From the NCBI RefSeq assembly GCF_019393635.1, contig NC_057866.1:230343359-230407358 (forward strand): DNA of 64,000 nt, given 5' to 3'. The first letter of the stretch is position 1. Every line of letters starts with the position of its first letter. The position numbers were made by a program, and so were the translations under genes. This document shows, in pieces, positions 31,873-43,478 of the stretch. Below the pieces are notes generated by a model. It made no database searches. It was given only the letters and a program-made list of their open reading frames with translations, and had not been told where the DNA came from. The DNA comes from Dromiciops gliroides. Lineage: Eukaryota > Chordata > Mammalia > Microbiotheria > Microbiotheriidae.

Positions 31873-31968
31873 ATACTTTTCTTTCTTTTTTTGGGGGGGG
31901 GCAATAAGGGTTAAGTGATTTGCCCAGGGTCATTGCACCACCTAGCTACCCCTCCCCCCAATACTTTT
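31869..31968 (-). mobile_element. Internally deleted WSINE1-like copy
   Basis: About 77 bp remain (31881-31957): tail and 'caataagggttaagtgatttgcccagggtc' joined directly to the head 'gcaccacctagctacccc'. CCAAATACTTTT / CCAATACTTTT flank it. Confidence 0.75.
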
Positions 31969-32022
31969 AACTGGACATTTGGCCTACTTCTACTGGTCAT
32001 ACACCCCATGTGCTCTGCCTCT

Positions 32023-32508
<486 letters not shown>

Positions 32509-32514
32509 TAATAA

Positions 32515-32735
32515 TGATTATTAATAGCTAAAACGTGTGTAGTGGTTTAAGGCTTGCTAAGCACTTTACACGGGTTATCTCATTTGGTCCTCACAACAAC
32601 TCTGGGAAGTAGGTGCTGTTATTATCCCCATTTTACAGATGAGGAAACTGAGGCTGACAGTGGTTAGTTGACTTGAACATGGTCACCCAATGAAATAAGT
32701 GTCAGAGGTAGAATTAGAACTCGAGCCTTTGGAGA
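32515..32735 (-). mobile_element. MIR-type SINE
   Basis: 'taagcactttacacgggttatctcattt', 'cctcacaacaactctgggaagtaggtgc', 'ttttacagatgaggaaactgaggc' in reverse MIR order, inside the GIMD1 intron. Confidence 0.8.
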
Positions 32736-32877
32736 TTTATTCTGAAATAGATGTATTTATGCACCACAAAGTCCTCAATTGTTTGATTACTATACTGTAC
32801 ACATTTGCTATCTAGTTAACTTTTATTTACTATTTGCAGTCTCTCTGGAGGAAGGTGAGTTAATCCTATCCCTACTT
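32736..32877. other. Intron, nothing recognised
   Basis: Short AT-rich stretch between two SINEs. Confidence 0.4.
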
Positions 32878-33070
32878 CACAGTAGATTTTATATCTTTTG
32901 TTTTTTGTTGTTTTTTTTTAAGTGAGGCAATTGGGGTTAAGTGACTTGCCCAGGGTCACACAGCTAGTAAGTGTTAAGTGTCTGAGGCCGGATTTGAACT
33001 CAGGTACTCCTGACTCCAGGGCTGGTGCTCTATCCACTGCGCCACCTAACTGCCCCCACAGTAGATTTTA
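32878..33070 (-). mobile_element. WSINE1-like CORE-SINE with exact target-site duplication
   Basis: Body 32892-33056 in reverse. The 14-bp CACAGTAGATTTTA is exact at 32878-32891 and 33057-33070. Little divergence from other copies, so young. Confidence 0.93.
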
Positions 33071-33879
33071 AAAGAAAGATTAATGCACTCATTGTTCCCC
33101 AGATATTCATTAATAAACCGGCAGGAAGATATGGACATTATGGTGTCGCCGAGGGAGGTGCCCTGTAGCAGCCAGAACACTGCATTAGAAACCGAAAGCT
33201 TTAGGCCGAAGGTGCTGGAGATGTCAATATAAAAGTGAGAAAGTCTTTGTCTTCAGGGAAAGGAGGAAACAGGTGTCATTACATACCTCCCTGTGCCAGA
33301 CACTACTAAACCACTTACAAATATTCTCATTGGATACTCACATCAGCCCCAGAAGGTCTCCCTATGTTTTACCTTCAGGAGATGCCAAGGCAGAGAGGCA
33401 TTAAGTGACCTGCCCAAGATCATACAGCTAGTAGGTGCCTTGGTCTTCAAGCCCCTATTCACTGTACATCACCTTGTACATCACTGTCTCTGTGAGCTTA
33501 CATTCTATCGGGGGGATACAACATGTTCACTGATTAATAAATACAGTGTATACACAATAAATACTGAGATGGGAGAAGGGGAGATGAACAGCCCAAAGAG
33601 TCAGGAAAGGAATTGGTATTTAATCACTGCTTGAAGTGAAACCAAGTGATTTGAAGGGTAGAACTGGGGAAGAGAGGGTAGGTCACAACAGATGGTCTCA
33701 ATTTTTTTCAATGAAGTATGAATCCAGGTCCTTTGAAAAACAACAATAATAAATCAGTCTCAACTGACAGCACAGAGGCCTCTCTAAAAAAAGGAAGGGG
33801 ATGCATTTGATCGACTCTTCTCAGAGTCAAGTTTGGTCATTAAAACCACAGTGTTCAGTTTTCTTTTATTTTCTTTCTG
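33071..33879. other. Intron with one MIR remnant
   Basis: 33285-33475 is a minus-strand MIR ('actcacatcagccccagaaggtc', 'attaagtgacctgcccaagatc'). Remaining sequence unassigned. Confidence 0.45.
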
Positions 33880-34235
33880 TTTATATTGTTGCAGTCCTTG
33901 GGCATTTTGTTTTCCTGGCTCTCCTCTGCATCAGTTCAAATATGTCTTCCCATGTTTCTCTGAATTTTTCATATTCATTGTTTCTTATGGTTGAGTAATA
34001 TTTAAATAAATGTGTGTATGATAATTTGCTTAGACATGCCCCCAATCAATGGCTACCTACTTTCTTTCCAATTTTTCGTTATTACAAAAAAATGCTAGCA
34101 AATCATTGAATGCTTTTGGGCCTCATTTCCTATCAGAATTGTAAACAGTTTTTGTGAGCAGTAGAGTAATTTTTTGTATAATCCTTTTTCTTATGTTTCT
34201 TTGCATATTGAAATGTTTGTGTTTGAAAATGATTG
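33880..34235 (-). mobile_element. L1/HAL1 3'-region fragment
   Basis: 'cctctgcatcagttcaaatatgtcttccc', 'ttgtttcttatggttgagtaat', 'cccccaatcaatggctacc', 'ttattacaaaaaaatgctagc' follow the order seen at 57680-57890. Confidence 0.6.
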
Positions 34236-34736
34236 TGTTAACCTGTAAATTAAGGAAATAATCAATCTAGGAGAAAATAAGTTCTTTAATCAGGGCAGAG
34301 GGACTGTAGCTCCTGGTATCACAAAGCAAGAAGCTATGAATACCCAAAGATGAGAACAGAGGACAGGGTTTTTATGGGGTAACAGAACAAAGGGAACCAA
34401 AAGACTACTCTTGTACAGAAACTACTAACTACTTAATATAAACGAGCCTTTAACAAAAGATAGTATAGAACTGCTCCAGAGTTAAGTACAGACACTACTA
34501 ACTCTAAATAGAAACTACTTAATGTAGGTGGACCCTTTTACATAATAACAAAAGTCCAGGGAGTAAGGAGATGGGGGATCATTTTGCTTGGGGGAAGGTC
34601 CATAAGTCCATCAAGAGTCTGGAACTGACAAAGACCATCAGCCCCAAGCAATTCACCTCCCTGGGTAGAGGGACTTGGGGTGGGGGTGGGGGGAATCAGT
34701 CAGTTCTCAGTAAATTTGTAGTTATCAATTGTTACA
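34236..34736 (-). mobile_element. Candidate solo LTR, about 500 bp
   Basis: Begins TGTTAACC and ends TTGTTACA, a short inverted match, with no coding content. No target duplication is visible and the ends are approximate. Would be a fossil of an unclassified ERV. Confidence 0.4.
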
Positions 34737-34819
34737 TTTTAGGTTTTCCTATGGGAAGAGAAAAAGGGACAGGCATGGGGAAAATGCTCTGCCCCCTTCT
34801 TCCCACAGAAGAAATCAGA

Positions 34820-35062
34820 TTAAAAATAATAGCTAGCATTTATATAGTTCTTTAAAGTGTTCAAAGGGCTTTACATATGCTATCCCACTTAATATGTGCC
34901 ACAACTAGGTGCTATTATTATCAGAAGAGCAAATTCAGGCCTAGAGCAGTTAAATGACTTGTCCAGGGTCATACAGCTGATAAGTGTCTGAGGCAGGATT
35001 TGAATTCAGATCATTTTGACTCCAAGTTCTAACATTCTATCACTGTGCCCCCTCATTGCCTC
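34820..35062 (-). mobile_element. MIR-type SINE
   Basis: 'gctagcatttatatagttcttta', 'gttaaatgacttgtccagggtcatac', 'gaggcaggatttgaattcagatc'. Confidence 0.75.
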
Positions 35063-35104
35063 AGGTTGAAATGATTGACACGGGCAGTTGTGAGGAAGAA
35101 AAGA

Positions 35105-35278
35105 TTATAAAGTCCCAAAGTTAGAAGGGACCTCAATTCAGGATATCTAGTCCCAACTGTATCCAGACAGGAATTCCCTCTCCAATATCCTCAGTAAGTA
35201 TTTTTCCAGTCTCCACTCTAAGATCTTCAGTAATAGAAAGCCTTCTAATTCCTTAGGGAACCCAGTCCCCTTTGGGTT
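35105..35278. mobile_element. CR1/L3 fragment, part 1
   Basis: 'agaagggacctcaattcagg...tagtcccaactgtatccagac' through 'tctaattccttagggaacccagt' follows the 3' region of mammalian L3 (CR1 clade). It resumes at 37278-37580 after younger insertions. Confidence 0.5.
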
Positions 35279-35282
35279 GTTT

Positions 35283-35574
35283 TTAAATTTTATTTTTCAA
35301 TTAATAGGCATTTATTTTCTCTCCCTCTAATGCCTCAATTTAAAAGAAAAGAAAAACAAATCCATATAACAAATAATCATAGTCAAGCAAAATAAATTCC
35401 TACATTGGCCATGCCCCCCAAATACAGATCTCATTCTCATCTTGAATCATTCACTTCTCAGTCAGGAAGTGGCTAGCATAATGGGAAAACAGGCACATTA
35501 ATGTGTTGCTGATGGAACTGTGGATTGGTACAACCATTCTGGAAAACAATTTGGAACTACAAAAGCCTGTTACA
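35283..35574. mobile_element. L1-type fragments
   Basis: 35283-35480 repeats the 3'-end type of 240-440 (reverse). 35495-35574 reads 'ttgctgatggaactgtggattggtacaaccattctgg', the plus-strand L1 3' region, and stops at 'ggaactac'; its continuation appears near 37200. Confidence 0.55.
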
Positions 35575-36103
35575 ATAATTAGCTCATTTGAAGCCTATGG
35601 GAAAATGCATCGGTCCTAAAGTCCACTTGGTTCCTTTTTCTTTGCTTTATGGAATTTATTTTACATGAAAAGTTCATAGTTCGGTGATAATTGCTCTGAG
35701 CCCCCAGTTAGGAAAATTCCTAACATTTATGCAAAGGTCAGACACTGCTTAATCATATATTTATATTTATTTAAGTTAGCCCCTGTTCTCCTTATGGTTG
35801 AGGCAAAATTAAATTTACTGGAAACATCTGGGAAATGAAAGAGCAGATTGTATTATAATATATTTTAGTATCTGCGAATAGGCAGGCATCAAGAGGAAAA
35901 GTTGATGACTTTTCTTGGAATTTCCCTTTGCTTAGGTCCTTCTCTCTGAAATGCCTATGGAGACAATGACTCTTCTTAGAACCTCTTTGTTCTCTCTAAT
36001 CCAACTTCCCTCCAGTTCGGAGAAACCTTCTCCTTTTATACAAATTGTTTAGAATGTGACCTAGTCTCTTCTATGATGGGTTTCATTGATTCAAGGAGGT
36101 ATA
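35575..36103. other. Inserted sequence, unclassified
   Basis: AT-rich block lying inside the broken L1. No frame or known repeat; may belong to a larger LTR-type element that also includes 36647-37170. Confidence 0.3.
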
Positions 36104-36557
36104 GAGGCTGTGAGGGAAAAATTGATCCTCTTCTCGATAATTCTCAGGAACTCAGCAGCGAGGTGACAAGGAGGCACCCTAGTGTGCAGCTAGTGGGTGC
36201 CCCAAAAGGGGGCTCACAGGCCCTGTTTTATACCCTAGTCCCTAACACGAATGGACCTTCCCCTTGTTCATCACTGGTCGGGGTTACAATCTACGTGCAA
36301 AAACTAGCTAATCAGAACGCAGTATTCCCACTCCTCTTCCTTGTATGGGCATAACTCAGGAGTGGACCTTATACTTCCTTATATGGACAGAACTCTGGAG
36401 AGGACCTAATTGAGACCAGGGCTCCTTGAACCATGTGACCTTGCTAACCTGAGGGGGAGGAGGGGATCTGAGACCTTTGTCCTACAAACAGGTCAGGGGA
36501 GTATGACTGACTCATATCCACATTGAGAGGAGACAACTACCCATTTCTCACAGAGGC
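36104..36557 (-). mobile_element. Solo LTR with exact 5-bp target duplication
   Basis: 36109-36552 begins TGTGAG and ends CTCACA (perfect 6-bp inverted ends) and is flanked by GAGGC at 36104-36108 and 36553-36557. A minus-strand TATAAAA (about 36227-36233) suggests minus orientation. Length 444 bp, no internal region: a fossil ERV reduced to one LTR. Confidence 0.78.
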
Positions 36558-36646
36558 TCTGTTCACACTCAAGTTTGATTGTTTGATTCATTCAGAAAGT
36601 ATTCTCCCCTACTCAAGGCACTAGAGTTAAATGGGTGTAGTTTTGA

Positions 36647-37170
36647 TGTGGGATGGAATTAGGGTCAAATTGATCATGAGTCGTCCTAAAGGAATTACAA
36701 GACTCAGTGACTCAGTTTCCCAAATTTTATTGCAATACTGTGAGTGACCACAGGGAGAGAACCAGAACAATGGAAAGGTATCTCTCGAATAGTGAAAGAA
36801 AAGAAAATATTTATACTATGGATAAATTGATTATCAGTCTCATTATAATAATCTCCACTTTAGGGAGGTACAGGGGAGGGTTTATCCTAATTTTGAGTTC
36901 CTGGGGTCCTAAGCCAACCCCCAAGGTGGGTACCTTTTTCAGTGGAGGTGTGTTTTGTGGGTTTACACATCATAAAGTAAATCTGGGGACAAATTTGGCC
37001 TCTTTCCCTCTGTTCCATTATGGGAACTGATTTCTGTGGGTAAGAGAACCTACTAGCATCCTGACTTGTAAGTTATCCATTAACTGGGGTCTAACTTCCT
37101 TTTGGAGCTAATATCTGAATTAAAGCTTGGGTCTTAGGTTTTTCTATTAACCCCTTTTTTGCCTTCTACA
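36647..37170 (-). mobile_element. Candidate LTR, about 524 bp
   Basis: Begins TGTGGGATGG and ends TTCTACA; TTTATT near 36724 (reverse AATAAA) fits a minus-strand LTR. No clean target duplication. Fossil, family not assigned. Confidence 0.4.
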
Positions 37171-37194
37171 TCAGTTTCAAGTTCTCCTTTACAG

Positions 37195-37277
37195 AAGCAT
37201 GCCCCCCAAAAATCACTGTTGGTAAACTTTGCATACCTTTTGACTGGGCAATATCACTACTAATCCCATTCATTAGA
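37195..37277 (+). mobile_element. L1 fragment, continuation
   Basis: 'ctttgcataccttttgactgggcaatatcactactaatcc' is the L1 'cataccctttgacccagcaatacc' segment that would follow 35574. So about 1.6 kb was inserted into this L1. Confidence 0.6.
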
Positions 37278-37585
37278 TCTCTTATGGATAGCTCTGTTAG
37301 GAAATTTTTCCTTACATTAAACTGTAATCTGCCTCTCTAACTTCTTCCCATTATGAGTCATTTTGCCTTCTGGGGCAAAGAATAAGGAATCTAATCCTTC
37401 TTCTACTTGACAATCCTTCAAATACTTGAAGACAGGCATTATCCCCTGCCCATATCCCAAGTGTTCTATTCTTCAGGCTAAACATTTCCAATGCTTTCAA
37501 CTGATTGTCATGTGGTATTGCCTCCAATTTCTAACCATCCTGGCCACTTTCCTCTGGATAACCTCCAGTACAGTAGCATCATGCA
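37278..37585. mobile_element. CR1/L3 fragment, part 2
   Basis: 'ctgttaggaaatttttcctta', 'cttctggggcaaagaataag', 'cttcaaatacttgaagacagg', 'ttcaggctaaacatttccaat', 'tggccactttcctctgg' match the L3 layout as I recall it. Continuation of 35105-35278. Confidence 0.6.
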
Positions 37586-37754
37586 CAGAACTTGATCTAT
37601 AATCCCCATTTTTGGTTCAACCAGAGATGCATAGCAGAACCATGGCCTCCCACATTCTGGACATTACGCCTTTCCTCAGACAGCATAAGACCATGACAAC
37701 TGTAGGGTAGGAATCAGGGGAAATACTGCAGCCTTAGGAATGAGAGAGGCAATC
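37586..37754. other. Intron, nothing recognised
   Basis: No supported feature. Confidence 0.4.
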
Positions 37755-38095
37755 TTTTTTTTTATCATAAATGTATTTTATTATTTTCTAGTTACATGTA
37801 GAGATAGGGGTTTTGGTTGTGTGTGTTTTTTTGTTTTTTTGTTTTTTAGTGAGGCAATTGGGGTTAAGTGACTTTCCCAGGGTAACACAGCTAGTAAGTG
37901 TTAAGTGTCTGAGGCCGGATTTGAACTCAAGTACTCCTGACTCCAGGGCCGGTGCTCTATCCACTGTGCCACCTAACTGCCCCTAGAGATAGTTTTTAAC
38001 ATTTGTTTTTATAAAATTTCTAGTTCCAAATTTTTCTCCCTCCCTTCTCTGCCCCCTCCCCAAGACAGCAAGCACATATATACACACACATACAT

Positions 38096-38148
<53 letters not shown>

Positions 38149-38470
38149 GGTTATATATGTACAATGACACTAAACATATTTCTGTGTTAGTCATGTTGTG
38201 GAAGAAGAATCATAACAAAAAGGAAAAACCTCAAAAAAGAAATACAAAAAAAGTAGAAACAGTATGGTTCAATCTGCATCTAGATTCCACTGTACTTTTT
38301 TCTGGACATGGAGGCATTTTCCATCATGAGTCCTTTGGAATTATCTTGGACCATTGTATTGCTGAGGAGAGCTAAGTCTATCACAGTTGATTGTCATACA
38401 ATGTTGTTGATACTGTGTACAAGGTTCTCCTGGTTCTGCTCATCTCACTCAGCATCAGTTCATGTAAGAG
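37755..38470 (-). mobile_element. L1-type 3' end with SINE and CA repeat inside
   Basis: Poly-T start, 'atgtattttattattttctagttacatg', the SINE, 'ttagttccaaattttt...ccctccccaagacagcaagc', a (CA)n/(TA)n tract 38075-38149, then 'gttctcctggttctgctcatctcactcagcatcagttcatg'. The outside-in order is that of the HAL1/L1 3' region. Confidence 0.65.
37799..37992 (-). mobile_element. WSINE1-like CORE-SINE nested in L1
   Basis: Body 37808-37983; TAGAGATAG is duplicated exactly at 37799-37807 and 37984-37992. Confidence 0.92.
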
Positions 38471-38799
38471 AGGCAATCTTTAGAGGCAGATTCCAGGACT
38501 TGTTCACTGTGGCCAAGCTTCTACCAACTTTTTACACTTTGGGCTTTTGTAGTATTTTTTTTTCCTGAAAGTGGTGTAAGATACTAGTGACTGCCATCTG
38601 GATTTGCTTATTAATTGTGAGCAGCCAGGGTGTATTTGAACATTCATTAGGATAGCGTACTGTTCAGATATAGCTAGGCAGCTGCAAAGGTTTTTTGAGT
38701 ACAGACAGGGAGGGGACTTCTTTTGTCCTTTTAAAAGCAGGTAGGCGGCACTTTGCATAGTGGATACCCTGCTACTCCTTAATTAGGAAAAGAAAAAGG
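38471..38799. other. Intron, nothing recognised
   Basis: No repeat or exon supported. Confidence 0.4.
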
Positions 38800-39053
38800 G
38801 CAGTGTTCTCATTGAAACCAGGTCCAATGATTTGATATGTGTTGCTTCCAGGCAACATAAGTCAAAGCATCCACTGGGTTGGTAACAATAAGCACTTTGC
38901 AGTTAGGTCCGTGTTGGACAATGCTTGGAATCACTGATTTAAAAGTTTCCACATTTCGGTGGACCACATTGCGTTTCTCCCTCAGTTTAGCATGCACTGG
39001 CCATGGCTATAACTGGCTTTGAGTTTGCAGCTACATTGTAGTCTATGTCAGAG
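38800..39053 (-). pseudogene. Lactate dehydrogenase (LDHA/B/C-like) pseudogene fragment
   Basis: The minus strand reads SDIDYNVAANSKPVI, then, after a frame change near 38990, [20 protein letters not shown] and [14 protein letters not shown], then after another frame change an IGPGFN match. These follow LDH 'KDYNVTANSKLVI', 'RNVxxFKxIIPxVVKYSPNC', 'VSNPVDILTYVAWK' and 'VIGSGCNLD'. About 80 of the enzyme's 332 residues are covered. No introns inside the match and disrupted frame point to a truncated processed copy. Isoform is not clear (Ser/Ala pattern leans LDHC or LDHA). It lies antisense in the GIMD1 intron. Confidence 0.85.
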
Positions 39054-41645
39054 ACAAAATGAGGGAACCTCTGAGGTTTCCTTCCCTCTCTAGCTCTGGG
39101 ACCTCATGAATCTGTGATTACTCAGAGAATAAGATGATTCTTAAAAATAAATGTTGAAATAAACATGAGGCTCTCTGGGCAAGCTTTACCTTCCTTGTGG
39201 GCCATACATCACACTTCCATTCCAGATTCGGATTAACCATCTTGGCCCCACTCATCTGAATCACAACCTTTCCATAGCAATTATCATTTAAGGGTAGAAT
39301 CACATGGTAAATATTTACAGAGTGCCTGCTATATGGAAGATACTGTCCTCAGCACAACTATATGTGCAAATAGAACTACTGGAGACAAGCAATATCAACA
39401 ACTCAATTTGTGCTCCCACTACTTGGGCTTTCTTGTTTGTTTTAAACTGGACTTGTGAGTTCATTGGTAGTAACTAAAAAATTCCCTCTGCCAATGAAGT
39501 TCAGCATCTTTGAGAGATGCAAAGGGGCACTGAGCAGTTAAGTGACTTGCTCAAAGGCACAAAGCTAAGCTTTGGACTTGAACCCAGGTCTTTTCTACTT
39601 TTAAATGGATCTCTAGACACTTTACTAGGTTGCCTATTGGGCTATCCATGTCTATACGTGTATTTAACTTTATCCTACAGTTAGAATGGACAATCTGTAG
39701 AAGTGGCCAAGTGGAAGTTTGTCTTGCTAAGTTCCTTGAGAAATCTACTTTGTAATTAATGATATTCAAATTTGGGCTCAAAAAGATATAGGAGAAAATC
39801 CATTGGCATGAAGAAGTTAATTTGTCCTACAGGTCTCAGTATTCCAAATAGGCTCTCTCCAGAAGAGTAATCTGGAGGTTTTTTTTTTTTTAAAGTGGGA
39901 AGAGAGAAAGAAAAAGTTGAAAATAAAGAATGGCCATAATTGTTCTTTGTTCTATGATAATTCTTTGTCAGTTGATGTAATTGTTGGCTTTTTTTTTCAA
40001 AGTTTCTCCCTTAAAAGTCCAGATGCTATGATTTCATCAACCACAAGAAATGGGGGTGGGGCTGTTGGTGGGTCCTGGGAAAATTAAAATGATTCCTAGA
40101 AAACAAATTTTATACTTTAACTAGTTGTCCCAGAAGGATAAGTCCCACTTATGTCTATTAGCACTCAGTTATCAAACAATTCATGATTGATTGCAAAAAT
40201 CCTCTGTAGCTTAGGACTTCAATACTTAATAGCACATTTAAAATGTTAGCACCAGATAACTTACATTAACTTATCTTGCTCTCATATTTTCATACAAAGT
40301 ATCAATCATCCTTGATTTCTTTTTTCTCCAGATCCACTGAGAACATACTTGGCTAACAGCATGATGACTAAATACCAAGTAACACCACATTAGAATATCC
40401 CACTGTTTTCTAGGTCAAGTAACAGTCTACAGAGTACAGACCAAATTGACATTTTTGTCTTTTATTAGCAGTGTTCTAATAGGACAATTTCCTGTCTTGC
40501 TAATAGGATACGAGCATCATTTTAGACATAGCCACCAACACATACAAAGTTCTTGTGGACTGAATAAGTAGCATTGTATACTTAAAAAAAAACAAAACAT
40601 TGAAACAAAAGGCAGAAAAACCTGAATCCTAGCTCTGATCCATAGGACCACCATTTCCACAGTCTGAGCAAGTCATTCTCTGGGCCTAAGCTCCCTCCTA
40701 AAAAACCCTCAAAGCATGTTGCTAAGGTCTTCCATTCTAGGTGGAATCCATCAGGGAAGTGAAAGTTGGGCCAGTTTATAGGTAACAAAGCCTATTTCTC
40801 CCTAAGGCTTGATGTTTTGAAGCATTACTATATGTGGTGGACATACAGAGTGACTCTGTGAGCAATTTGCTATTTGTTCAAATTCTACTAATGAACTCAA
40901 AGGAGCTAAAAATAAGATGAACTTAGAAATAAGATATTTGCATTGTTTGTGCTTTGAAGAGAGCATTTTGAAAGATCATATTAGAATGAATTGAATGGAA
41001 CTCACTATGGACCTTACTTTATTCAGGTATTTTACTTTTGACGTGTCATTAGGAAAAACTTCCAAAGGTGGTGAGGATCCTTAAATACTGTAATTGTACT
41101 TTTGGAAAAATAAAATCCTAAAATAGTTTTCAAGTTATATTATTTTTCTACTTTACATTTCCTCTTATTCCTCCTGGTCTCTGAGATCTTGCTTATAAGA
41201 TCTCTTCTTTATTAAGTAGATAGAATTATTATTCATCTGTCTATATTAGCTAATAACAGAGTGTTTCTATATTACATACATACCTGGCTTTGCACATAAG
41301 ACATATTTGTGAAAAGTTGTACTGATCAGATTTTGAATAATCGATGAATTATACTTTCAAAATGTGAAAAATTAGACTCTATTTTAGAGGAGGGTTTGTT
41401 AGGTATGTCTTTTTATCATCAGTATAGGTGTTTGACATTTGTGTCATCAAAATAAAAGAAATAAAATTTCAATCCTTTGGCAAAATAATCACCTCCTAAT
41501 TGACCATAAAAGTAACTACCTCATGTTTATACATAGCATCTTTGCCTAGGCAAAAAGACCATGTGAGGAAGGAAGGTAGTGCAAGTATTATCATGACCAA
41601 TTTACAGATGAAGAAACCGAGGCGCAGATGTGGAGTGTCTTGTTT
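39054..41645. other. GIMD1 intron, repeat-poor
   Basis: 39300-39400 is the unassigned 'aaatatttacagagtgcctgc' repeat and 39520-39600 a worn MIR scrap. From 39.6 to 41.5 kb I recognise no repeat and no exon, unusual for this window; 41550-41645 has another MIR scrap ('cagatgaagaaaccgaggcgc'). Confidence 0.4.
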
Positions 41646-41827
41646 AAGATTGAACGGTTAGGGGGCAGCTAGGTGGTGCAGTGGATAGAGCACCGGCCCT
41701 GGATTCAGGAGGACCTGAGTTCAAATCCCGCCTCAGACACTTAACAATTACTAGCTGTGTGACCCTGGCCAAGTCATAACCCCAATTGCCTCACCAAAAA
41801 AGAAAAAAAAAAAGATTGAACGGTTAG
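41646..41827 (+). mobile_element. WSINE1-like CORE-SINE with exact 16-bp target duplication
   Basis: Body 41662-41811. AAGATTGAACGGTTAG is exact at 41646-41661 and 41812-41827. It splits a MIR scrap that continues at 41828 ('taagcagtggcatagtaagc'). Confidence 0.95.
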
Positions 41828-41884
41828 TAAGCAGTGGCATAGTAAGCTAGGTCTCAATTCTAAATTCATACTGACTCCATTTTA

Positions 41885-43092
41885 GAAATATAAATAATGA
41901 AATCCATATGGACGAATAAAAGAATAAGGATCTCAAGAAAAGTAATAAAAAAAAGTGGAAAAGAAGGGGGCCTAGAAGTATCAGACATCAAACTATTTGT
42001 AGCAATAATCATCAAAACTATTTGGTACTGGATAAAGAGAGGTTAATGAAATAGCTTAGGTATGTAATATACAACAGTAAATGTACACAATCACTTACTA
42101 TTTAATAAACTTGATGACCTCAGTCACTGGGATAAGGGCTCACTATTTGACACAAAACTATTATAAACATTGGAAAACGGTTTGATAGAAATTAGGTATA
42201 GAGCAATATTTCACATTAGTACCATGATAAATTCCAAATGGACACATGAGAAACATAAAAAATGACATAAACAAATTGGAGGAACAAGGATGGAGGAGAA
42301 TTCGTGACCAAATAAAGGCTAGAGAGAATTACATAAAACAAAATGGACAATTTTGATTATATGAGATTTAAAATGGTTTTGCACAAATAAAACCAATTGG
42401 TTAAAATCATTAGGGAAAGTTATCTGGGGGAAAAACAACTTTGCAGCATATTTCTCTGATAAAGGTTTCATATCAAAGATATAAAAGGAAACATTCAAAT
42501 TTTTATTACTGAGCTATTCTACTAGGATATGAAGTTTTCAAGAAATCTAAGCTATCAATAACCATCTGGAAAATTTAAGCAAATCATTATCATTAGAGAA
42601 ATGCAAATTAAAGTACTTCTGAAGTTGCACTTCACATCCATTGGGTTGAAAAAGTTGGCAAAAGAGGAAAATGAAAAATGTTGGAAGGGTTCCAGTCATT
42701 ATCAGAAGTGATTTGGAACTTTGCTTCCCAAATCAATAAAGTAGGCATATGCTCTGACCTAGCTACTAAGCCTTTGGCCAATGGTATAAGAAATCAAAGA
42801 GGAAAAGAACTCATATGTACAAAAATATTTATAGCAGGTAGTAGCAAAAAAATTGGAAACTAAGGGGGTGCCCCCTTTGGGGAATGACTATGTAAATTAT
42901 GGTATATTTGGTGTGTGTGTGTGTTTGGTATATATGAATTTAAAAGAATATTATTGAACCATGATAAATGATGAAATGGACAGATTCAAATTAAACTTGG
43001 AAGACCTCCATGAAATTACACAGGGTGAAGTGAACAGAAGTAGGAAAACAATTTATACAATGACAATAACATAATTAAAAAAAAAAAACCAA
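41885..43092 (+). mobile_element. L1 3' region, about 1.2 kb
   Basis: ORF2-tail and 3' UTR phrases in order: 'gggcctagaagtatcagacatcaaac', 'atttggtactggataaagaga', 'gaacaaggatggaggag', 'tttgcacaaataaaacca', 'attagagaaatgcaaattaaag', 'catatgtacaaaaatatttatagcagg', 'tggggaatgactatgtaaattatggt', 'gatgaaatggacagattc', and A-rich end near 43090. Frame is lost; no usable protein remains. Confidence 0.85.
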
Positions 43093-43360
43093 ATCATGCT
43101 TTTGCTCCTTTCTCATCCTGGAATTTCTTTCAGTCTTTGGTGCCTCCTTAACTCTGGAACAACCAACCACCTCTGTAAGCCTTTTCAACCTGGAACATCC
43201 CCCTGTAAGACTTACCCCTTTCTTCCATTGATCATTTCCTCTTGGGACCTCTTTTTGGGGAGGGGTACAAGCCAGTCTTCATTTATCTCCCAGCCCTGTT
43301 CCTGGCTTCCTGACTTCAAAATCATGCCCCAGTGCCAGATTCCTCCTTCCTTTCCTTCCT
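43093..43360. other. Intron, nothing firm
   Basis: C/T-rich lead-in to the CTTC array; resembles an L2-type tail lead-in ('ttgctcctttctcatcctggaatttc') but without the diagnostic end. Confidence 0.3.
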
Positions 43361-43478
43361 TCCACCCATCCATCCTTCCTTCCTTCCTTCCTTCCTTCCT
43401 TCCTTCCTTCCTTCCTTCCTTCCTTCCTTCCTTCCTTCCTTCCTTCCTTCCTTCCTTCCTTCCTTCCTCCCTTCCTTG
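43361..43478 (+). repeat. (CTTC)n microsatellite
   Basis: About 118 bp of CCTT units, the reverse-complement sense of the array at 1370-1503. It gives spurious Ser/Phe/Leu/Pro and Gly/Arg/Lys/Glu frames. Confidence 0.95.
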
